Shown: positions 9,552 to 19,003 of the stretch, piece after piece | Numbering within the stretch: position 1 is the first letter of the stretch | Layout of the letters: each line of letters opens with the position of its first letter | Assembly: GCA_030682075.1 (NCBI GenBank) | Contig: JAUXRH010000001.1 | Coordinates: 1 to 32,774, forward strand | Direction of reading: 5' to 3' | DNA: 32,774 nt | From: Nitrosomonas sp. | GTDB taxonomy: Bacteria > Pseudomonadota > Gammaproteobacteria > Burkholderiales > Nitrosomonadaceae | Program-made: the position numbers and the translations under genes | Notes under the pieces: generated by a model | What the model saw: only the letters and a program-made list of their open reading frames with translations | The model's database searches: none | What the model was told of the DNA's origin: nothing

Positions 9552-10412
9552 ATGCTGGTTGCTATTGGATATGTGGTTATCATTATTTCAGTATTTGGTG
9601 GTTTCGCGTTAGCAGGTGGCCATTTAGCAGCTCTGTGGCAGCCAGTTGAGATCCTTATGATCGGTGGGGGTGCCATCGGCGCATTTATTGTTGGCAACTC
9701 AGGCAAAGCAATTAAAGCTACGCTAAAAGCACTACCTAGTGTTTTTAAAGAAACAAAATACACCAAAATTGTGTATTTGGAATTAATGACACTGCTTTAT
9801 GAGATATTGGGAAAAATACGTAAGGAAGGATTGATGTCAATCGAAGAAGATGTCGATAAACCTCAAGATAGTCAGATTTTTACAAAATACCCAGCCATTC
9901 TTTCCAACCATCATGCCATTGAATTTATAACGGATTATCTGCGCCTTATGGTCGGTGGAAACCTTAATTCGATGGAAATTGAGAATTTAATGGATAATGA
10001 ACTGGAAACCCATCATCAAGAAGGGGAAGTTCCAGTTCATACGGTTGCAAGATTGGGTGACGGGCTTCCTGCCTTTGGAATTGTTGCGGCGGTTATGGGT
10101 GTTGTCCACACGATGGAGTCGGTTCATCTTCCGCCTGCTGAACTCGGCATGTTAATTGCCGCAGCGCTGGTTGGTACTTTTCTGGGTATTCTTCTGGCAT
10201 ACGGTTTCGTATCCCCCTTGGCTGGCAAACTCGAACACCGACTGAATGAATCAAGCAAACTTCTTGAATGCATCAAGGTGACACTTTTAGCTAATCTTAA
10301 TGGTTACTCTCCTGTGCTGGCAGTGGAATTTGGCAGAAAGGTACTCTTTTCTACCGAGCGTCCAACATTTATGGAACTGGAAGAACATGTTAAGAAAAGC
10401 AAAAACAAATAA
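9552..10412 (+). CDS. motA: Flagellar motor stator protein MotA
   Basis: Inner-membrane proton-channel subunit of the flagellar stator, acting with MotB. Length 286 residues from ATG 9552. The frame is open upstream to GTG 9498, but homologues begin MLVxIGYVVxxxSVFGGxxLAGGH and AAGGA lies at 9536-9540, so 9552 is the start. Four transmembrane helices: two N-terminal (residues about 1-20 and 33-52) and two in the second half (GLPAFGIVAAVMGVVHTM, then LGMLIAAALVGTFLGILLAYGF). The conserved prolines and charged cytoplasmic loop between helices 2 and 3 are present. motB follows after 47 bp. The 220 bp before motA hold no gene; I looked for a FliA-type promoter (TAAA-N15-GCCGATAA) and found no convincing match. 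Confidence 0.96.
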   Translation: MLVAIGYVVIIISVFGGFALAGGHLAALWQPVEILMIGGGAIGAFIVGNSGKAIKATLKALPSVFKETKYTKIVYLELMTLLYEILGKIRKEGLMSIEEDVDKPQDSQIFTKYPAILSNHHAIEFITDYLRLMVGGNLNSMEIENLMDNELETHHQEGEVPVHTVARLGDGLPAFGIVAAVMGVVHTMESVHLPPAELGMLIAAALVGTFLGILLAYGFVSPLAGKLEHRLNESSKLLECIKVTLLANLNGYSPVLAVEFGRKVLFSTERPTFMELEEHVKKSKNK

Positions 10413-10459
10413 CCTCATCCATAAGATAGCAGTTTATTGTGTAATAACTGAGGTAGTGT

Positions 10460-11392
10460 ATGGCTGATGATCTTTCGCAACGTCCCATTGTAATTAAACG
10501 TATCAAGAAAGTTGCTGGTGGTGGACATCATGGGGGTGCCTGGAAGATAGCCTATGCTGATTTTGTAACGGCGATGATGGCGTTCTTTTTATTAATGTGG
10601 CTACTCGGTACCGCCTCGCAAGACACATTAAAAGGAATCTCTGATTATTTTCAAACCCCTATGAAAATTGCGTTTTCTGGTGGTGATAGCGTGGGTGATA
10701 GTTCCAGTATCATTAAAGGGGGCGGTACTGATCTGACACGACAAGACGGCCAGGTTAATAAAAGTTTCGCACAACCGATTAATCTCGAAGCAGCTCGTGT
10801 AGAACGGGAACGTATCGAGCATTCACGACTTATGCAGCTGAAACAGAAGATCAAACGTGCTATTGAATCAAACCCCACATTAAAAAAATTTGAAAATCAA
10901 TTATTATTGGATATCACAACAGATGGCCTACGCATCCAGATTGTTGATGAAAAGAATCGTCCGATGTTTGCAAGTGGCAGTGCAACATTGCAGCCTTATA
11001 CTCGATTCATACTCCATGAGATCGGTAAAACGCTCAATGATGTCACCAATAGGATCAGCCTTACCGGGCATACCGATGCGACGCCTTTTCCATCCGGGGA
11101 GAGAGGTTACAGTAATTGGGAACTATCAGCTGATCGGGCCAATGCTTCACGAAGAGAATTAATTCATGGTGGAATGGCTTCAGACAAAGTACTTCGCGTT
11201 GTTGGACTCTCATCCGCCGTGTTATTTGACAAGCAGGATCCATATAATCCGATCAACCGCAGGATCAGTATTATTGTCATGAATGAAAAAGCGGAACAAG
11301 AAATCACCAAAGATACCCAAAGTTTCAACGTGGGTAATAAACAAGATTTAAACAGGGAAGCTTTAGATGGGGTTAGATCCAATGCTCAGTAA
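10460..11392 (+). CDS. motB: Flagellar motor stator protein MotB
   Basis: Anchors the stator to peptidoglycan and supplies the proton-binding aspartate. Length 310 residues. The single transmembrane helix is about residues 29-49 (AYADFVTAMMAFFLLMWLLG) with the essential Asp at D34. A plug/linker region follows, and an OmpA-like peptidoglycan-binding domain occupies about 155-275 (ISLTGHTDATPF, WELSADRANASRREL, NRRISIIV). GAGGTAG upstream of ATG 10460 is a fair ribosome site. The last 26 bases overlap the start of the downstream methyltransferase gene, so the two are probably co-translated. Confidence 0.96.
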   Translation: MADDLSQRPIVIKRIKKVAGGGHHGGAWKIAYADFVTAMMAFFLLMWLLGTASQDTLKGISDYFQTPMKIAFSGGDSVGDSSSIIKGGGTDLTRQDGQVNKSFAQPINLEAARVERERIEHSRLMQLKQKIKRAIESNPTLKKFENQLLLDITTDGLRIQIVDEKNRPMFASGSATLQPYTRFILHEIGKTLNDVTNRISLTGHTDATPFPSGERGYSNWELSADRANASRRELIHGGMASDKVLRVVGLSSAVLFDKQDPYNPINRRISIIVMNEKAEQEITKDTQSFNVGNKQDLNREALDGVRSNAQ

Positions 11393-12173
11393 TTTTCTCA
11401 GTTGGTACCGGCCATTGCTTATTTCTTTGCAACGATCATCACTATTAGTCGCCTTATTTATCCAGCTGTTGACCTTGTTTACTATTTCCTTATTAGGAAT
11501 AACCCTACCCATAGTTACATTAAGCATATTTGAATTAGCCGTGTTACAAGGTATTTCCGCAGCGATTATTAGCCATAAACTAAAAATGCCCATCTGGTGG
11601 GTACCCATACATTTGATATTCATACCGGCAATAATCACTACTTTAGCGCTTACGCTATCCCCACTCTGGTTTTGTGGGGCTTTTTTTATACTGATTCTTA
11701 TGTTTGGAAAAACTTATCAGACAAAGGTGCCACTCTATCTTTCAAGTCATAAAGCTGCCAGTGTGTTAGCTTCTTTGTTACCTAAACACAAAGATTTTTC
11801 TTTAATTGATCTGGGCTGTGGATGTGGTGGGCTATTGGCACACATCAGTAAAATTCAACCAAAAGGAAATTTCTTTGGAGTAGAAGCCGCCCCTATCCCA
11901 TTTCTTCTGAGTAAATTACGCACCATGGCTAACTCTTCCAACTGCCGGATTCAATGGGGAGACTTCTGGAAACATGATCTTTCTCCATATGACGTTGTTT
12001 ATGCATACCTTTCTCCTGCACCAATGGAATCACTATGGGACAAAGCCTGCAAGGAAATGCGTCCCGGCAGTATTCTCATCAGCAATAGTTTTATAATTCC
12101 CGGGGTAAAGCCAGAGAAATGCCTGAAGCTTAATGATCTGACAGATTCAACGCTTTATTTATGGCGAATATAG
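11367..12173 (+). CDS. Membrane-anchored class I SAM-dependent methyltransferase, substrate unknown
   Basis: Protein of 268 residues with two parts. Residues about 26-114 are strongly hydrophobic and hold three or four transmembrane helices. From about 128 a soluble Rossmann domain follows, with the SAM-binding motif IDLGCGCGG (147-155), the acidic residue in FFGVEAAP at strand 2, and VVYAYLSP at strand 4. It is therefore an inner-membrane protein with a cytosolic methyltransferase domain. The substrate cannot be told; a lipid, quinone or membrane protein is possible. The start ATG 11367 lies inside the end of motB and has AGGGAAG seven bases upstream; ATG 11382 is a later alternative. It ends 18 bp from the convergent end of cysS, with no clear terminator between. 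The overlap suggests co-expression with the stator genes, but a motility role is only inference. Confidence 0.85.
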   Translation: MGLDPMLSNFLSWYRPLLISLQRSSLLVALFIQLLTLFTISLLGITLPIVTLSIFELAVLQGISAAIISHKLKMPIWWVPIHLIFIPAIITTLALTLSPLWFCGAFFILILMFGKTYQTKVPLYLSSHKAASVLASLLPKHKDFSLIDLGCGCGGLLAHISKIQPKGNFFGVEAAPIPFLLSKLRTMANSSNCRIQWGDFWKHDLSPYDVVYAYLSPAPMESLWDKACKEMRPGSILISNSFIIPGVKPEKCLKLNDLTDSTLYLWRI

Positions 12174-12191
12174 ACGGCATCGTATCGTTCT

Positions 12192-13574
12192 TTAGTGACG
12201 GCGGCGCCAGGTTGTTCCTTTTGCGCCATCTTCAAGGACGATACCCGCGTCTAATAACACCTTACGAACAGCATCAGCCTCAGTGTAATTACCTTCTTTC
12301 CGGGCATTTAACCGCTGTAAAATCATTTGCTCTATCTGTTTTGGTGTAAATAATCCTTCATCGTCAGAATCAATATTCTGTTGCAGATAATCTTGTGGGT
12401 TTTGTTGTAGCAGCCCTAATATGCCACCGAGTCCTCTAAGTAGGGTTGCCTTTTGCATTGATCCGGTTTTATTAACTTCACTGGCGAGATCAAATAATAC
12501 AGCGACAGCCTCAGATGTGTTGAAATCATCATTCATTGCTTCCATAAATGTCTGGGCATCGATATTTTTCCAGTCTATTTCTGCATTGGAAACCGCATGA
12601 TCTTTTAATGCAGTATAAAGTCGATCTAATGCATTCTTTGCATCATTTATATGATGATCGGAATAATTCAGCGGGCTGCGATAATGTGCGCGGAGTATAA
12701 AAAAACGAATCACTTCTGGTTGATAACGCTTAAGGACATCACGCACAGTAAAGAAGTTACCTAATGATTTTGACATCTTTTCATCATCTACCCGCACAAA
12801 ACCGTTATGCATCCAGTAATTCACAAAAGGATGACCATGCGCGCCCTCGCTCTGCGCAATTTCATTTTCATGATGTGGGAACTGTAGATCCTGTCCGCCA
12901 CCATGAATATCAAAATGCTTGCCCAGGTAATGTTCGCACATTGCCGAGCATTCGATGTGCCAACCAGGGCGCCCTTTCCCCCAAGGTGAATCCCAATTGG
13001 GTTCGTCCGGCTTCGCTGATTTCCATAAGACAAAATCAAGGGGGTCTTCTTTATGTCGATCGATCTCTACCCGTTCTCCAGCACGTAAATCTTCCAGGGC
13101 TTTACCTGAAAGTTTTCCATAACCAGGAAATCTGTGAACAGAAAAATACACATCACCATTGTCTGCAACATAAGCGAGCCCTTTCTCCACTAATGTTTTA
13201 ATCATGGCAATCATGTTTTCGACATAATGTGTCGCTCGCGGCTCATGCGATGGTGATACCACACCTAATGCCGCCGCATCTTCTTCCATTGCACGGATAA
13301 ACCGGTCTGTAAGAATCTCAAAAGATTCTTTATTATCATTTGCTCTTTTAATGATTTTGTCGTCAATATCCGTAATATTACGCACATAAGTAACATTAAA
13401 ACCAATCGTTCTAAACCATTGCACAATAGTATCAAATACAACTAATACACGCGCATGTCCGAGATGACAGTAATCATAAACTGTCATGCCACAAACATAT
13501 ATCTTGACGCTTCCGGGTGTTAAAGGGACAAAATCCTGCTTTGTTCTGCTAAGAGAATTGTAAATTTTAAGCAT
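12192..13574 (-). CDS. cysS: Cysteinyl-tRNA synthetase
   Basis: Class I aminoacyl-tRNA synthetase charging tRNA-Cys; 460 residues, the usual length. The HIGH-type motif is HLGH (37-40) and KMSKS is at 266-270. The active-site zinc ligands fit C28, C209, H234 and E238, at the same positions as in the E. coli enzyme. The C-terminal anticodon-binding part ends in a basic RRRH tail. The frame is open upstream to ATG 13694, but the family begins [12 protein letters not shown], so ATG 13574 is chosen. It is divergent from the cyclophilin pair. Confidence 0.96.
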   Translation of the reverse strand: MLKIYNSLSRTKQDFVPLTPGSVKIYVCGMTVYDYCHLGHARVLVVFDTIVQWFRTIGFNVTYVRNITDIDDKIIKRANDNKESFEILTDRFIRAMEEDAAALGVVSPSHEPRATHYVENMIAMIKTLVEKGLAYVADNGDVYFSVHRFPGYGKLSGKALEDLRAGERVEIDRHKEDPLDFVLWKSAKPDEPNWDSPWGKGRPGWHIECSAMCEHYLGKHFDIHGGGQDLQFPHHENEIAQSEGAHGHPFVNYWMHNGFVRVDDEKMSKSLGNFFTVRDVLKRYQPEVIRFFILRAHYRSPLNYSDHHINDAKNALDRLYTALKDHAVSNAEIDWKNIDAQTFMEAMNDDFNTSEAVAVLFDLASEVNKTGSMQKATLLRGLGGILGLLQQNPQDYLQQNIDSDDEGLFTPKQIEQMILQRLNARKEGNYTEADAVRKVLLDAGIVLEDGAKGTTWRRRH

Positions 13575-13633
13575 TGTGAGTAGGTAAGATTGTGGAGCTG
13601 GCCATCTTCTTGGTAGAATCCCAGATGTCTTAG

Positions 13634-13645
13634 GCATAATTATGC
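13634..13645. promoter_or_regulatory. 12-bp perfect palindrome between cysS and ppiA
   Basis: GCATAATTATGC is an uninterrupted 12-bp palindrome in the 153-bp divergent region, about 60 bp upstream of cysS and 83 bp upstream of ppiA. A possible minus-strand -10 box (TATAAT, read from 13668 to 13663) lies close by, but its -35 is weak. This could be an operator for one or both genes; the regulator is unknown. Confidence 0.25.
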
Positions 13646-13727
13646 AAAATGCCTGCATGAAAATTATAACATAATGAGCGTTCTGGATACCCATCTAGAC
13701 GCAATATCTAATATACCAGGAGACCCT

Positions 13728-14330
13728 GTGCGCATTATTCAATCAATTGTTTTCCTTTCATTCTTTTTAAGTAGCGCTGCCTTTGCAACGAACCCAAGAA
13801 TTAACATCAAAACAAATCTCGGCTCTATCACTGTTGAACTCTACCCTGACAAAGCACCTAAAACTGTTGAGAATTTCTTAAGTTATGTAACCGACGGATT
13901 CTACAAAGACACAATTTTTCATCGCGTCATACCTAACTTTATGGTACAAGGCGGCGGTTTTGACAAATCTTATACACAGAAAATAACAAAAAACCCCGTC
14001 GCAAATGAAGCTGACAATGGTCTTAATAATCAGATTGGAACGATTGCAATGGCGCGCACATCTGATCCACATTCCGCAACAGCACAATTTTTCATTAATG
14101 TTGCTAATAATGCCTTTCTTGACTACTCTGCACCTAATCAACGCGGCTATGGTTATACTGTGTTTGGCAAAGTTATTGACGGAATGGCGATAGTTAATAA
14201 AATTGCGGCTATACCAACTGGATCCGGAGGACCATTTCCAAGTGATGTACCGAAAACAAGTATTATAATTGAAGACATCGAACTGATTTCAGTTGCTACG
14301 ACAGCACCTGAAGTAAATAACAAAAACTAG
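13728..14330 (+). CDS. ppiA: Periplasmic peptidyl-prolyl cis-trans isomerase (cyclophilin)
   Basis: Exported cyclophilin that helps fold periplasmic proteins by proline isomerisation. From GTG 13728 the protein is 200 residues and opens with a good signal peptide ([19 protein letters not shown], cut before TNP). AGGAGA lies five bases upstream. An ATG at 13674 is in frame, but it would put 18 polar residues before the signal peptide and has no ribosome site. Cyclophilin signatures seen: [34 protein letters not shown] and [11 protein letters not shown]. It has an extra C-terminal tail (TAPEVNNKN). Its cytoplasmic paralogue starts 8 bp after the stop. Confidence 0.92.
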   Translation: MRIIQSIVFLSFFLSSAAFATNPRINIKTNLGSITVELYPDKAPKTVENFLSYVTDGFYKDTIFHRVIPNFMVQGGGFDKSYTQKITKNPVANEADNGLNNQIGTIAMARTSDPHSATAQFFINVANNAFLDYSAPNQRGYGYTVFGKVIDGMAIVNKIAAIPTGSGGPFPSDVPKTSIIIEDIELISVATTAPEVNNKN

Positions 14331-14338
14331 GGACGAGC

Positions 14339-14830
14339 ATGATTAAAATAAACACTAATTATGGTGATATAGGACTTGAACTTGATAACGAAAAGGCACC
14401 AGACACCGTACATAATTTTCTTGATTATGTGAATAGTGGTTTTTATGACAACACCTTATTTCATCGTGTTATTGATGACTTTATGATTCAAGGAGGGGGA
14501 TTTGAACCCGGTCTAAAACAAAAAAAAACAAATGCACCGATACAAAATGAGGCAGCCAACGGTTTAAAGAATGATGCCTACACAATCGCCATGGCACGCA
14601 CATCCGATGTACATTCAGCCACTGCACAATTTTTCATTAATCTGGCCAGCAATGGATTCCTTAACTACAGCGCACCAACCTCTCAAGGTTTTGGATACTG
14701 TGTATTTGGCAAAGTAATAGAAGGTAAAGAGGTAATAGACAAAATAAAGAAAGTCAAAACCGGGAATCTCAACGGACACCAGAATGTTCCTCTAGAAGAT
14801 GTCATTATTACCAAAATAGAAGTCGTTTAA
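14339..14830 (+). CDS. ppiB: Cytoplasmic peptidyl-prolyl cis-trans isomerase (cyclophilin)
   Basis: Single-domain cyclophilin of 163 residues, without a signal peptide, so cytoplasmic. Seen signatures: [38 protein letters not shown], and [15 protein letters not shown]. The E. coli PpiB has 164 residues. AGGGACG precedes ATG 14339. It shares long identical blocks with the upstream secreted copy, fitting a tandem duplication followed by loss or gain of the signal peptide. It ends 23 bp from the convergent end of metZ; the ACCAA/TTGGT hairpin after its stop is too weak to call a terminator. Confidence 0.94.
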   Translation: MIKINTNYGDIGLELDNEKAPDTVHNFLDYVNSGFYDNTLFHRVIDDFMIQGGGFEPGLKQKKTNAPIQNEAANGLKNDAYTIAMARTSDVHSATAQFFINLASNGFLNYSAPTSQGFGYCVFGKVIEGKEVIDKIKKVKTGNLNGHQNVPLEDVIITKIEVV

Positions 14831-14853
14831 CCAAGGTTTGGTAAGGAGGTACA

Positions 14854-16029
14854 TCATAACAACCCTCTGACCAAATCGGCCTTAATATCTTTTGGTGATT
14901 CCAGCCCTACTGCGATGCGTAATAAACCATCAGTAATGCCTGCTTGATCACGAGCTTCTTGACTAATGCGACTATGAGTAGTCGTCGCTGGGTGAGTCAA
15001 TGTGCTCTTTGCGTCGCCTAAATTAGCGGTAATAGAAATTAAACGTGTGTTATCTATCACACGCCAGGCAGCTTCTTTACCGCCTTTTACTTCAAATGAT
15101 ACGATACCACCGCCGGTTTTCTGTTGGCGCTGGGCTAGTTCGTATTGTGGGTGTGATGGCAAACCAGGATAATATACCCGTGATATATCAGGCTGTCTTT
15201 CAAGCCATTGCGCAATTTCCATAGCATGTGTCGTATGTGCATCCATACGAATTTTAAGCGTCTCCATCCCTTTTAGAATTACCCAGGCATTAAAGGCACT
15301 GAGTGTAGGCCCCGCTGTGCGCAAAAATCCAAATATCCCACCATCCATTAATAAATCGCGGTTACCTAATACAGCACCACCCATTACTCTACCTTGACCA
15401 TCCAAATATTTAGTTGCCGAGTGAATAACGACATCCGCACCAAGTTGTAACGGATTCTGTAAAATAGGCGAACAAAAACAATTATCAACTACAAGCCACG
15501 CATCCGTTTTTTTCGCTAATACAGATAAAGCCGCTATATCAGAAATTTCTGTCAATGGATTAGATGGGGTCTCTAAAAATAACAGTTTTGTGCCAGGTCT
15601 TATCGCTGCATCCCACTCTGAAACATCAGTAGCAGATACAAATGTTGTCTCAATCTCAAAACGTTTTAGAATATTGTTAAATAAATTAACGGTAGCACCA
15701 AATAAACTACGTGAGGCAACGATGTGATCACCTGCTGACAGTAATCCCATAACACATGAGAGTATTGCGGACATCCCTGTAGAGGTCGCAATGCAGGCTT
15801 CAGCACCTTCCAAAGCAGCAAGCCTTTCTTCCATCGCAGTAACAGTAGGATTGGTAAAGCGTGAATAGATATTACCTGGCTCTTCACCAGCAAATCGTGC
15901 GGCAGCCTGAGCTGCACTTTCAAATATATAACTTGAGGTGAGATACATCGCCTCAGAATGTTCATTAAACTGGCTACGGTGAATACCTGTATGTAATGCA
16001 AGTGTTTCTTGATCAAGTTCGTTTGACAC
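14854..16029 (-). CDS. metZ: O-succinylhomoserine sulfhydrylase
   Basis: PLP enzyme of the gamma family that makes homocysteine directly from O-succinylhomoserine and sulfide, the direct sulfhydrylation route to methionine. Length 391 residues. The PLP lysine is K207 in HSATKYLDGQGRVMGG; that GQGRVMGG stretch is typical of MetZ rather than MetB. SRFTNPT and LETPSNP motifs are present. The start codon is GTG 16029 with AAGG six bases upstream. It lies 92 bp after purF at the end of the long - strand cluster, the usual neighbour order in betaproteobacteria and pseudomonads. A MetB or MetC-like function cannot be fully excluded by sequence alone. Confidence 0.93.
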   Translation of the reverse strand: MSNELDQETLALHTGIHRSQFNEHSEAMYLTSSYIFESAAQAAARFAGEEPGNIYSRFTNPTVTAMEERLAALEGAEACIATSTGMSAILSCVMGLLSAGDHIVASRSLFGATVNLFNNILKRFEIETTFVSATDVSEWDAAIRPGTKLLFLETPSNPLTEISDIAALSVLAKKTDAWLVVDNCFCSPILQNPLQLGADVVIHSATKYLDGQGRVMGGAVLGNRDLLMDGGIFGFLRTAGPTLSAFNAWVILKGMETLKIRMDAHTTHAMEIAQWLERQPDISRVYYPGLPSHPQYELAQRQQKTGGGIVSFEVKGGKEAAWRVIDNTRLISITANLGDAKSTLTHPATTTHSRISQEARDQAGITDGLLRIAVGLESPKDIKADLVRGLL

Positions 16030-16121
16030 GTGAGACCTTATTGAAATATTTAAACTGCACAGTAATTTTTAGACAAATCTTATTAATTTTAATAACTCAT
16101 CAATCCGGATTGATTCCCCTA

Positions 16122-17642
16122 TCAATCCAGCGTAGCAAAGGTTAGATCTAACTGTGTGCTAAATCTATCTTGAGCTGTTTTTAAACCAGAGTTACGCTGC
16201 AATTCAATTCTATTTAAATATTCTGATGTAACATCACCCGTTACATACTCACCATCGAAACAAGAGGTTTCAAAGTTTGAAAGTGCCGGGTTTACTTTTG
16301 ACACATCATTCTTTAAAGCATCAAGGCTCTGAAAAATGATATAATCTGCCCCAATTTCACGACCAATGTCATCTTCACTACGATTCGTTGCAATGAGCTC
16401 CTGACGAGTCGGCATATCAATTCCATAAACATTAGGATGACGCACAGGTGGCGCAGCAGAAGCAAAATAAATTTTATTTGCGCCAGCTTCCCGTGCCATC
16501 TGTACAATTTCACGGCTTGTTGTACCACGCACGATAGAATCATCCACCAGCAAGACGTTTTTACCTCGAAACTCAACACCCATCGCATTAAGCTTCTGTC
16601 TAACAGATTTACGGCGCAATTGCTGCCCTGGCATTATAAAAGTCCGCCCTACATAACGGTTCTTAACAAAACCTTCGCGAAAGTTTACACCAAGATGATT
16701 GGCTAATTGCAATGCACTGGGGCGGCTGGAATCAGGAATAGGAATAACCACATCAATATCAAGATGTCGCATATCCTTGGATATCTTGTCAGCCAGGCTC
16801 TCTCCCATATTCAGTCGTGTCTCATATACCGAAACACCATCGATCATTGAATCGGGGCGCGCCAAATAAACATATTCAAAAATACAAGGATTAAGTGTCG
16901 GGCTGTTAACACATTGTTTACTATAGAAATTTCCACCTTCATCTATAAAGATTGCTTCACCAGGCGCAACATCGCGTATCAGTTTAAACCCTAATATATC
17001 CAGTGCAACACTTTCAGACGCAACCAGGTATTCTGTTCCTTGATCAGTCTCCATCGAACCAAATACGAGTGGGCGAATACCATATGGATCACGAAAAGCT
17101 AGCAGACCATAGCCCGCAATCATCGCAACTACAGCATAAGCACCCTGACAACGCTGATGTACGCCGGTCACTGCCGCAAAGATAGTCGCAGGGTCAAGCT
17201 GATAATTATGTGTACTTCCTTGTAACTCATGGGCCAAAACATTAAGTAGTACTTCTGAATCTGAATTAGTATTTACATGACGTAAGTCTGCCCGAAACAA
17301 TTCTCGATTTAGTTGCGCCGCATTTGTAAGATTACCGTTGTGCGCCAACACAACACCAAAGGGTGAGTTAACATAAAATGGCTGTGCTTCCGCTGAAGAG
17401 CTTGCAGATCCAGCAGTAGGATAACGTACATGACCAATCCCCATATTACCCACTATCGTGCGCATATTACGAGTACGAAACACATCCCTAACCATGCCAC
17501 AGCCCTTGTGCATATGAAAAGTATTTTCATGAGCTGTAACAATACCACTCGCATCCTGACCGCGATGCTGCAACATTAATAGCCCATCATATAGTAACTG
17601 GTTGGCAGGTGATTTTGCCACAATGCCGAGAATTCCACACAT
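16122..17642 (-). CDS. purF: Amidophosphoribosyltransferase
   Basis: First committed step of purine synthesis: PRPP plus glutamine gives phosphoribosylamine. Length 506 residues. The N-terminal Ntn glutaminase begins [11 protein letters not shown], so C2 becomes the catalytic N-terminal cysteine after Met removal; the domain also has [11 protein letters not shown] and GHVRYPTAG. The phosphoribosyltransferase half has the PRPP site [18 protein letters not shown]. There is no N-terminal propeptide and no Fe-S cysteine set of the Bacillus type, so it is the E. coli-like class. cvpA lies upstream (98-bp gap), the classic pairing. Confidence 0.97.
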   Translation of the reverse strand: MCGILGIVAKSPANQLLYDGLLMLQHRGQDASGIVTAHENTFHMHKGCGMVRDVFRTRNMRTIVGNMGIGHVRYPTAGSASSSAEAQPFYVNSPFGVVLAHNGNLTNAAQLNRELFRADLRHVNTNSDSEVLLNVLAHELQGSTHNYQLDPATIFAAVTGVHQRCQGAYAVVAMIAGYGLLAFRDPYGIRPLVFGSMETDQGTEYLVASESVALDILGFKLIRDVAPGEAIFIDEGGNFYSKQCVNSPTLNPCIFEYVYLARPDSMIDGVSVYETRLNMGESLADKISKDMRHLDIDVVIPIPDSSRPSALQLANHLGVNFREGFVKNRYVGRTFIMPGQQLRRKSVRQKLNAMGVEFRGKNVLLVDDSIVRGTTSREIVQMAREAGANKIYFASAAPPVRHPNVYGIDMPTRQELIATNRSEDDIGREIGADYIIFQSLDALKNDVSKVNPALSNFETSCFDGEYVTGDVTSEYLNRIELQRNSGLKTAQDRFSTQLDLTFATLD

Positions 17643-17669
17643 AGACAGACTCCGTGAATATGACTCGGA

Positions 17670-17684
17670 TCAGTGAAACACTGA
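17670..17684. promoter_or_regulatory. Inverted repeat in the purF leader
   Basis: TCAGTG-AAA-CACTGA is a perfect 6-bp inverted repeat 28-42 bases upstream of the purF start, within the 98-bp cvpA-purF gap. It could be an operator or an mRNA hairpin adjusting purF relative to cvpA. It does not resemble the E. coli PurR box, and it lacks a T-run, so it is not an intrinsic terminator. Confidence 0.25.
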
Positions 17685-17740
17685 AAAGATATCGAATAAT
17701 TTACTCATAGAAACACTTATATATTCCATTGCAAGTACTA

Positions 17741-18247
17741 CTAATAATCTTTATCGGCTTCAAAGTTTATCCGACGGGATAATTCATTTGGCAACCAAGG
17801 GGTAATTTTCATCGCAGCAACTTCTAATGGGCGATTCAGCAAAGACTGTTGCCAAAATGACTGCCTAGGTAATGCAGTCAATCCAGCTATTAAAACGAGT
17901 ATCATCACAACCAGAAACCCACGCAAGAAACCAAAAATTGCACCAAGAAATCGGTCAATAAATCCAAGTCCTATACTTTTAATGATCGCTGATAAAAACA
18001 TTGTAATGAGCATCATCACTAGTAATGTGGAAATGAAAACAGCGATAAATGCTATTAATATACGTAAAGTATTCCCACTCACACTAGAGGGCAGCATTGG
18101 TTCAAAATTGACTGCAAAAGAACTGGCAATCACAAATGCCACGACCCATCCGGCTAGTGACAATACTTCACGCACTAAACCACGCATAATACTCACCAGA
18201 ATCGATACAAAAATAATGCCTAAAACGACATAATCAAGGATGGTCAT
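17741..18247 (-). CDS. cvpA: CvpA family inner-membrane protein
   Basis: Integral membrane protein of 168 residues with four hydrophobic helices (TILDYVVLGIIFVSILVSI, LAGWVVAFVIASSFAV, ILIAFIAVFISTLLVMMLI, and FLRGFLVVMILVLIAGL). The family is needed for colicin V production in E. coli and affects envelope stress tolerance; its biochemical role is unknown. The G-FIDR-LGAIFGFLRG stretch is the family hallmark. It sits between the SPOR-domain gene and purF, the conserved proteobacterial order dedD-cvpA-purF. Confidence 0.93.
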   Translation of the reverse strand: MTILDYVVLGIIFVSILVSIMRGLVREVLSLAGWVVAFVIASSFAVNFEPMLPSSVSGNTLRILIAFIAVFISTLLVMMLITMFLSAIIKSIGLGFIDRFLGAIFGFLRGFLVVMILVLIAGLTALPRQSFWQQSLLNRPLEVAAMKITPWLPNELSRRINFEADKDY

Positions 18248-18312
18248 TCGGGAGCACGTAATGAATGTACATTAAGTAGCGACACAAACTTATATTTACC
18301 CAAGACAACTAT

Positions 18313-18987
18313 TTATTTCGCTGTTACTACACCAGTAAATCCGAGCTGCTTTAACTTTACCAGCTCGACTTCGGCGGCTCTACGAGTTGAAAAAGGTCCG
18401 ACGCGAACCCGCATTATTTCTTTATTATCAATCCGTAAAATTTCGGTATAAGATCTAATACCATTTGTAACAAGATTCTGCTGCTGCTGCCTTGCCTTAG
18501 AATGATCCGAGAAAGCACCTAGCTGAACAACAAATTCAGTCACCGGGGTTTGTGGATTACTGTTAGTAGGGGTAATGGATTTTGTTTCAATTTCTGATTT
18601 TGCTTCAATCACTCTCTTATTAAAATGTGGTTTATTCTGTGGAATAGGTGTTAAATTTTGTTTAACTGGCTTATCTATCTGATTTTTATCAATGCCACTC
18701 CCCCCCAAAGGCTGAATGGGCAATTGCTCAGCAGGTGCAACTTCTTTATAAGTATTGATAAGCGGCAATTTATCGGAATCCAATAATGTCGGTGAATAAT
18801 CAGATATTGCAGCTCCAGAAGGCATATGTATCGCTATTTCATGCTGCTCTAGTTCTAGTTTTAGCTCATCATCAAAAATCATTGGCAAAATCAGAACAGC
18901 TAAAATCACCAATGTTATTGCACCAAGTAAGCGTCTTCTAGCACGCTTCCTTAACAATAACTCTTCTTCACTAATATTCATTGCCAT
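18313..18987 (-). CDS. SPOR-domain membrane protein (DedD-like)
   Basis: Protein of 224 residues: a short cytosolic N-terminus with basic RKRARRR, one transmembrane helix (about 18-39), a Pro/Thr/Asn-rich periplasmic linker, and a C-terminal SPOR domain (about 147-224, FVVQLGAFSDHSKARQQ and MRVRVGPFSTRRAAEVEL). SPOR domains bind denuded peptidoglycan at the septum, so a division-site role is expected. By context (folC - this gene - cvpA - purF) it is the DedD equivalent. ATG 18987 and an in-frame ATG two codons later are both possible. Confidence 0.9.
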   Translation of the reverse strand: MAMNISEEELLLRKRARRRLLGAITLVILAVLILPMIFDDELKLELEQHEIAIHMPSGAAISDYSPTLLDSDKLPLINTYKEVAPAEQLPIQPLGGSGIDKNQIDKPVKQNLTPIPQNKPHFNKRVIEAKSEIETKSITPTNSNPQTPVTEFVVQLGAFSDHSKARQQQQNLVTNGIRSYTEILRIDNKEIMRVRVGPFSTRRAAEVELVKLKQLGFTGVVTAK

Positions 18988-19003
18988 TTAAGATATCCGA
19001 TTA

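Noticed and set aside
14830-14853. Possible bidirectional terminator between ppiB and metZ (ACCAA/TTGGT)
   Set aside because: Only a 5-bp stem with a 3-base loop and no T-run on either strand.
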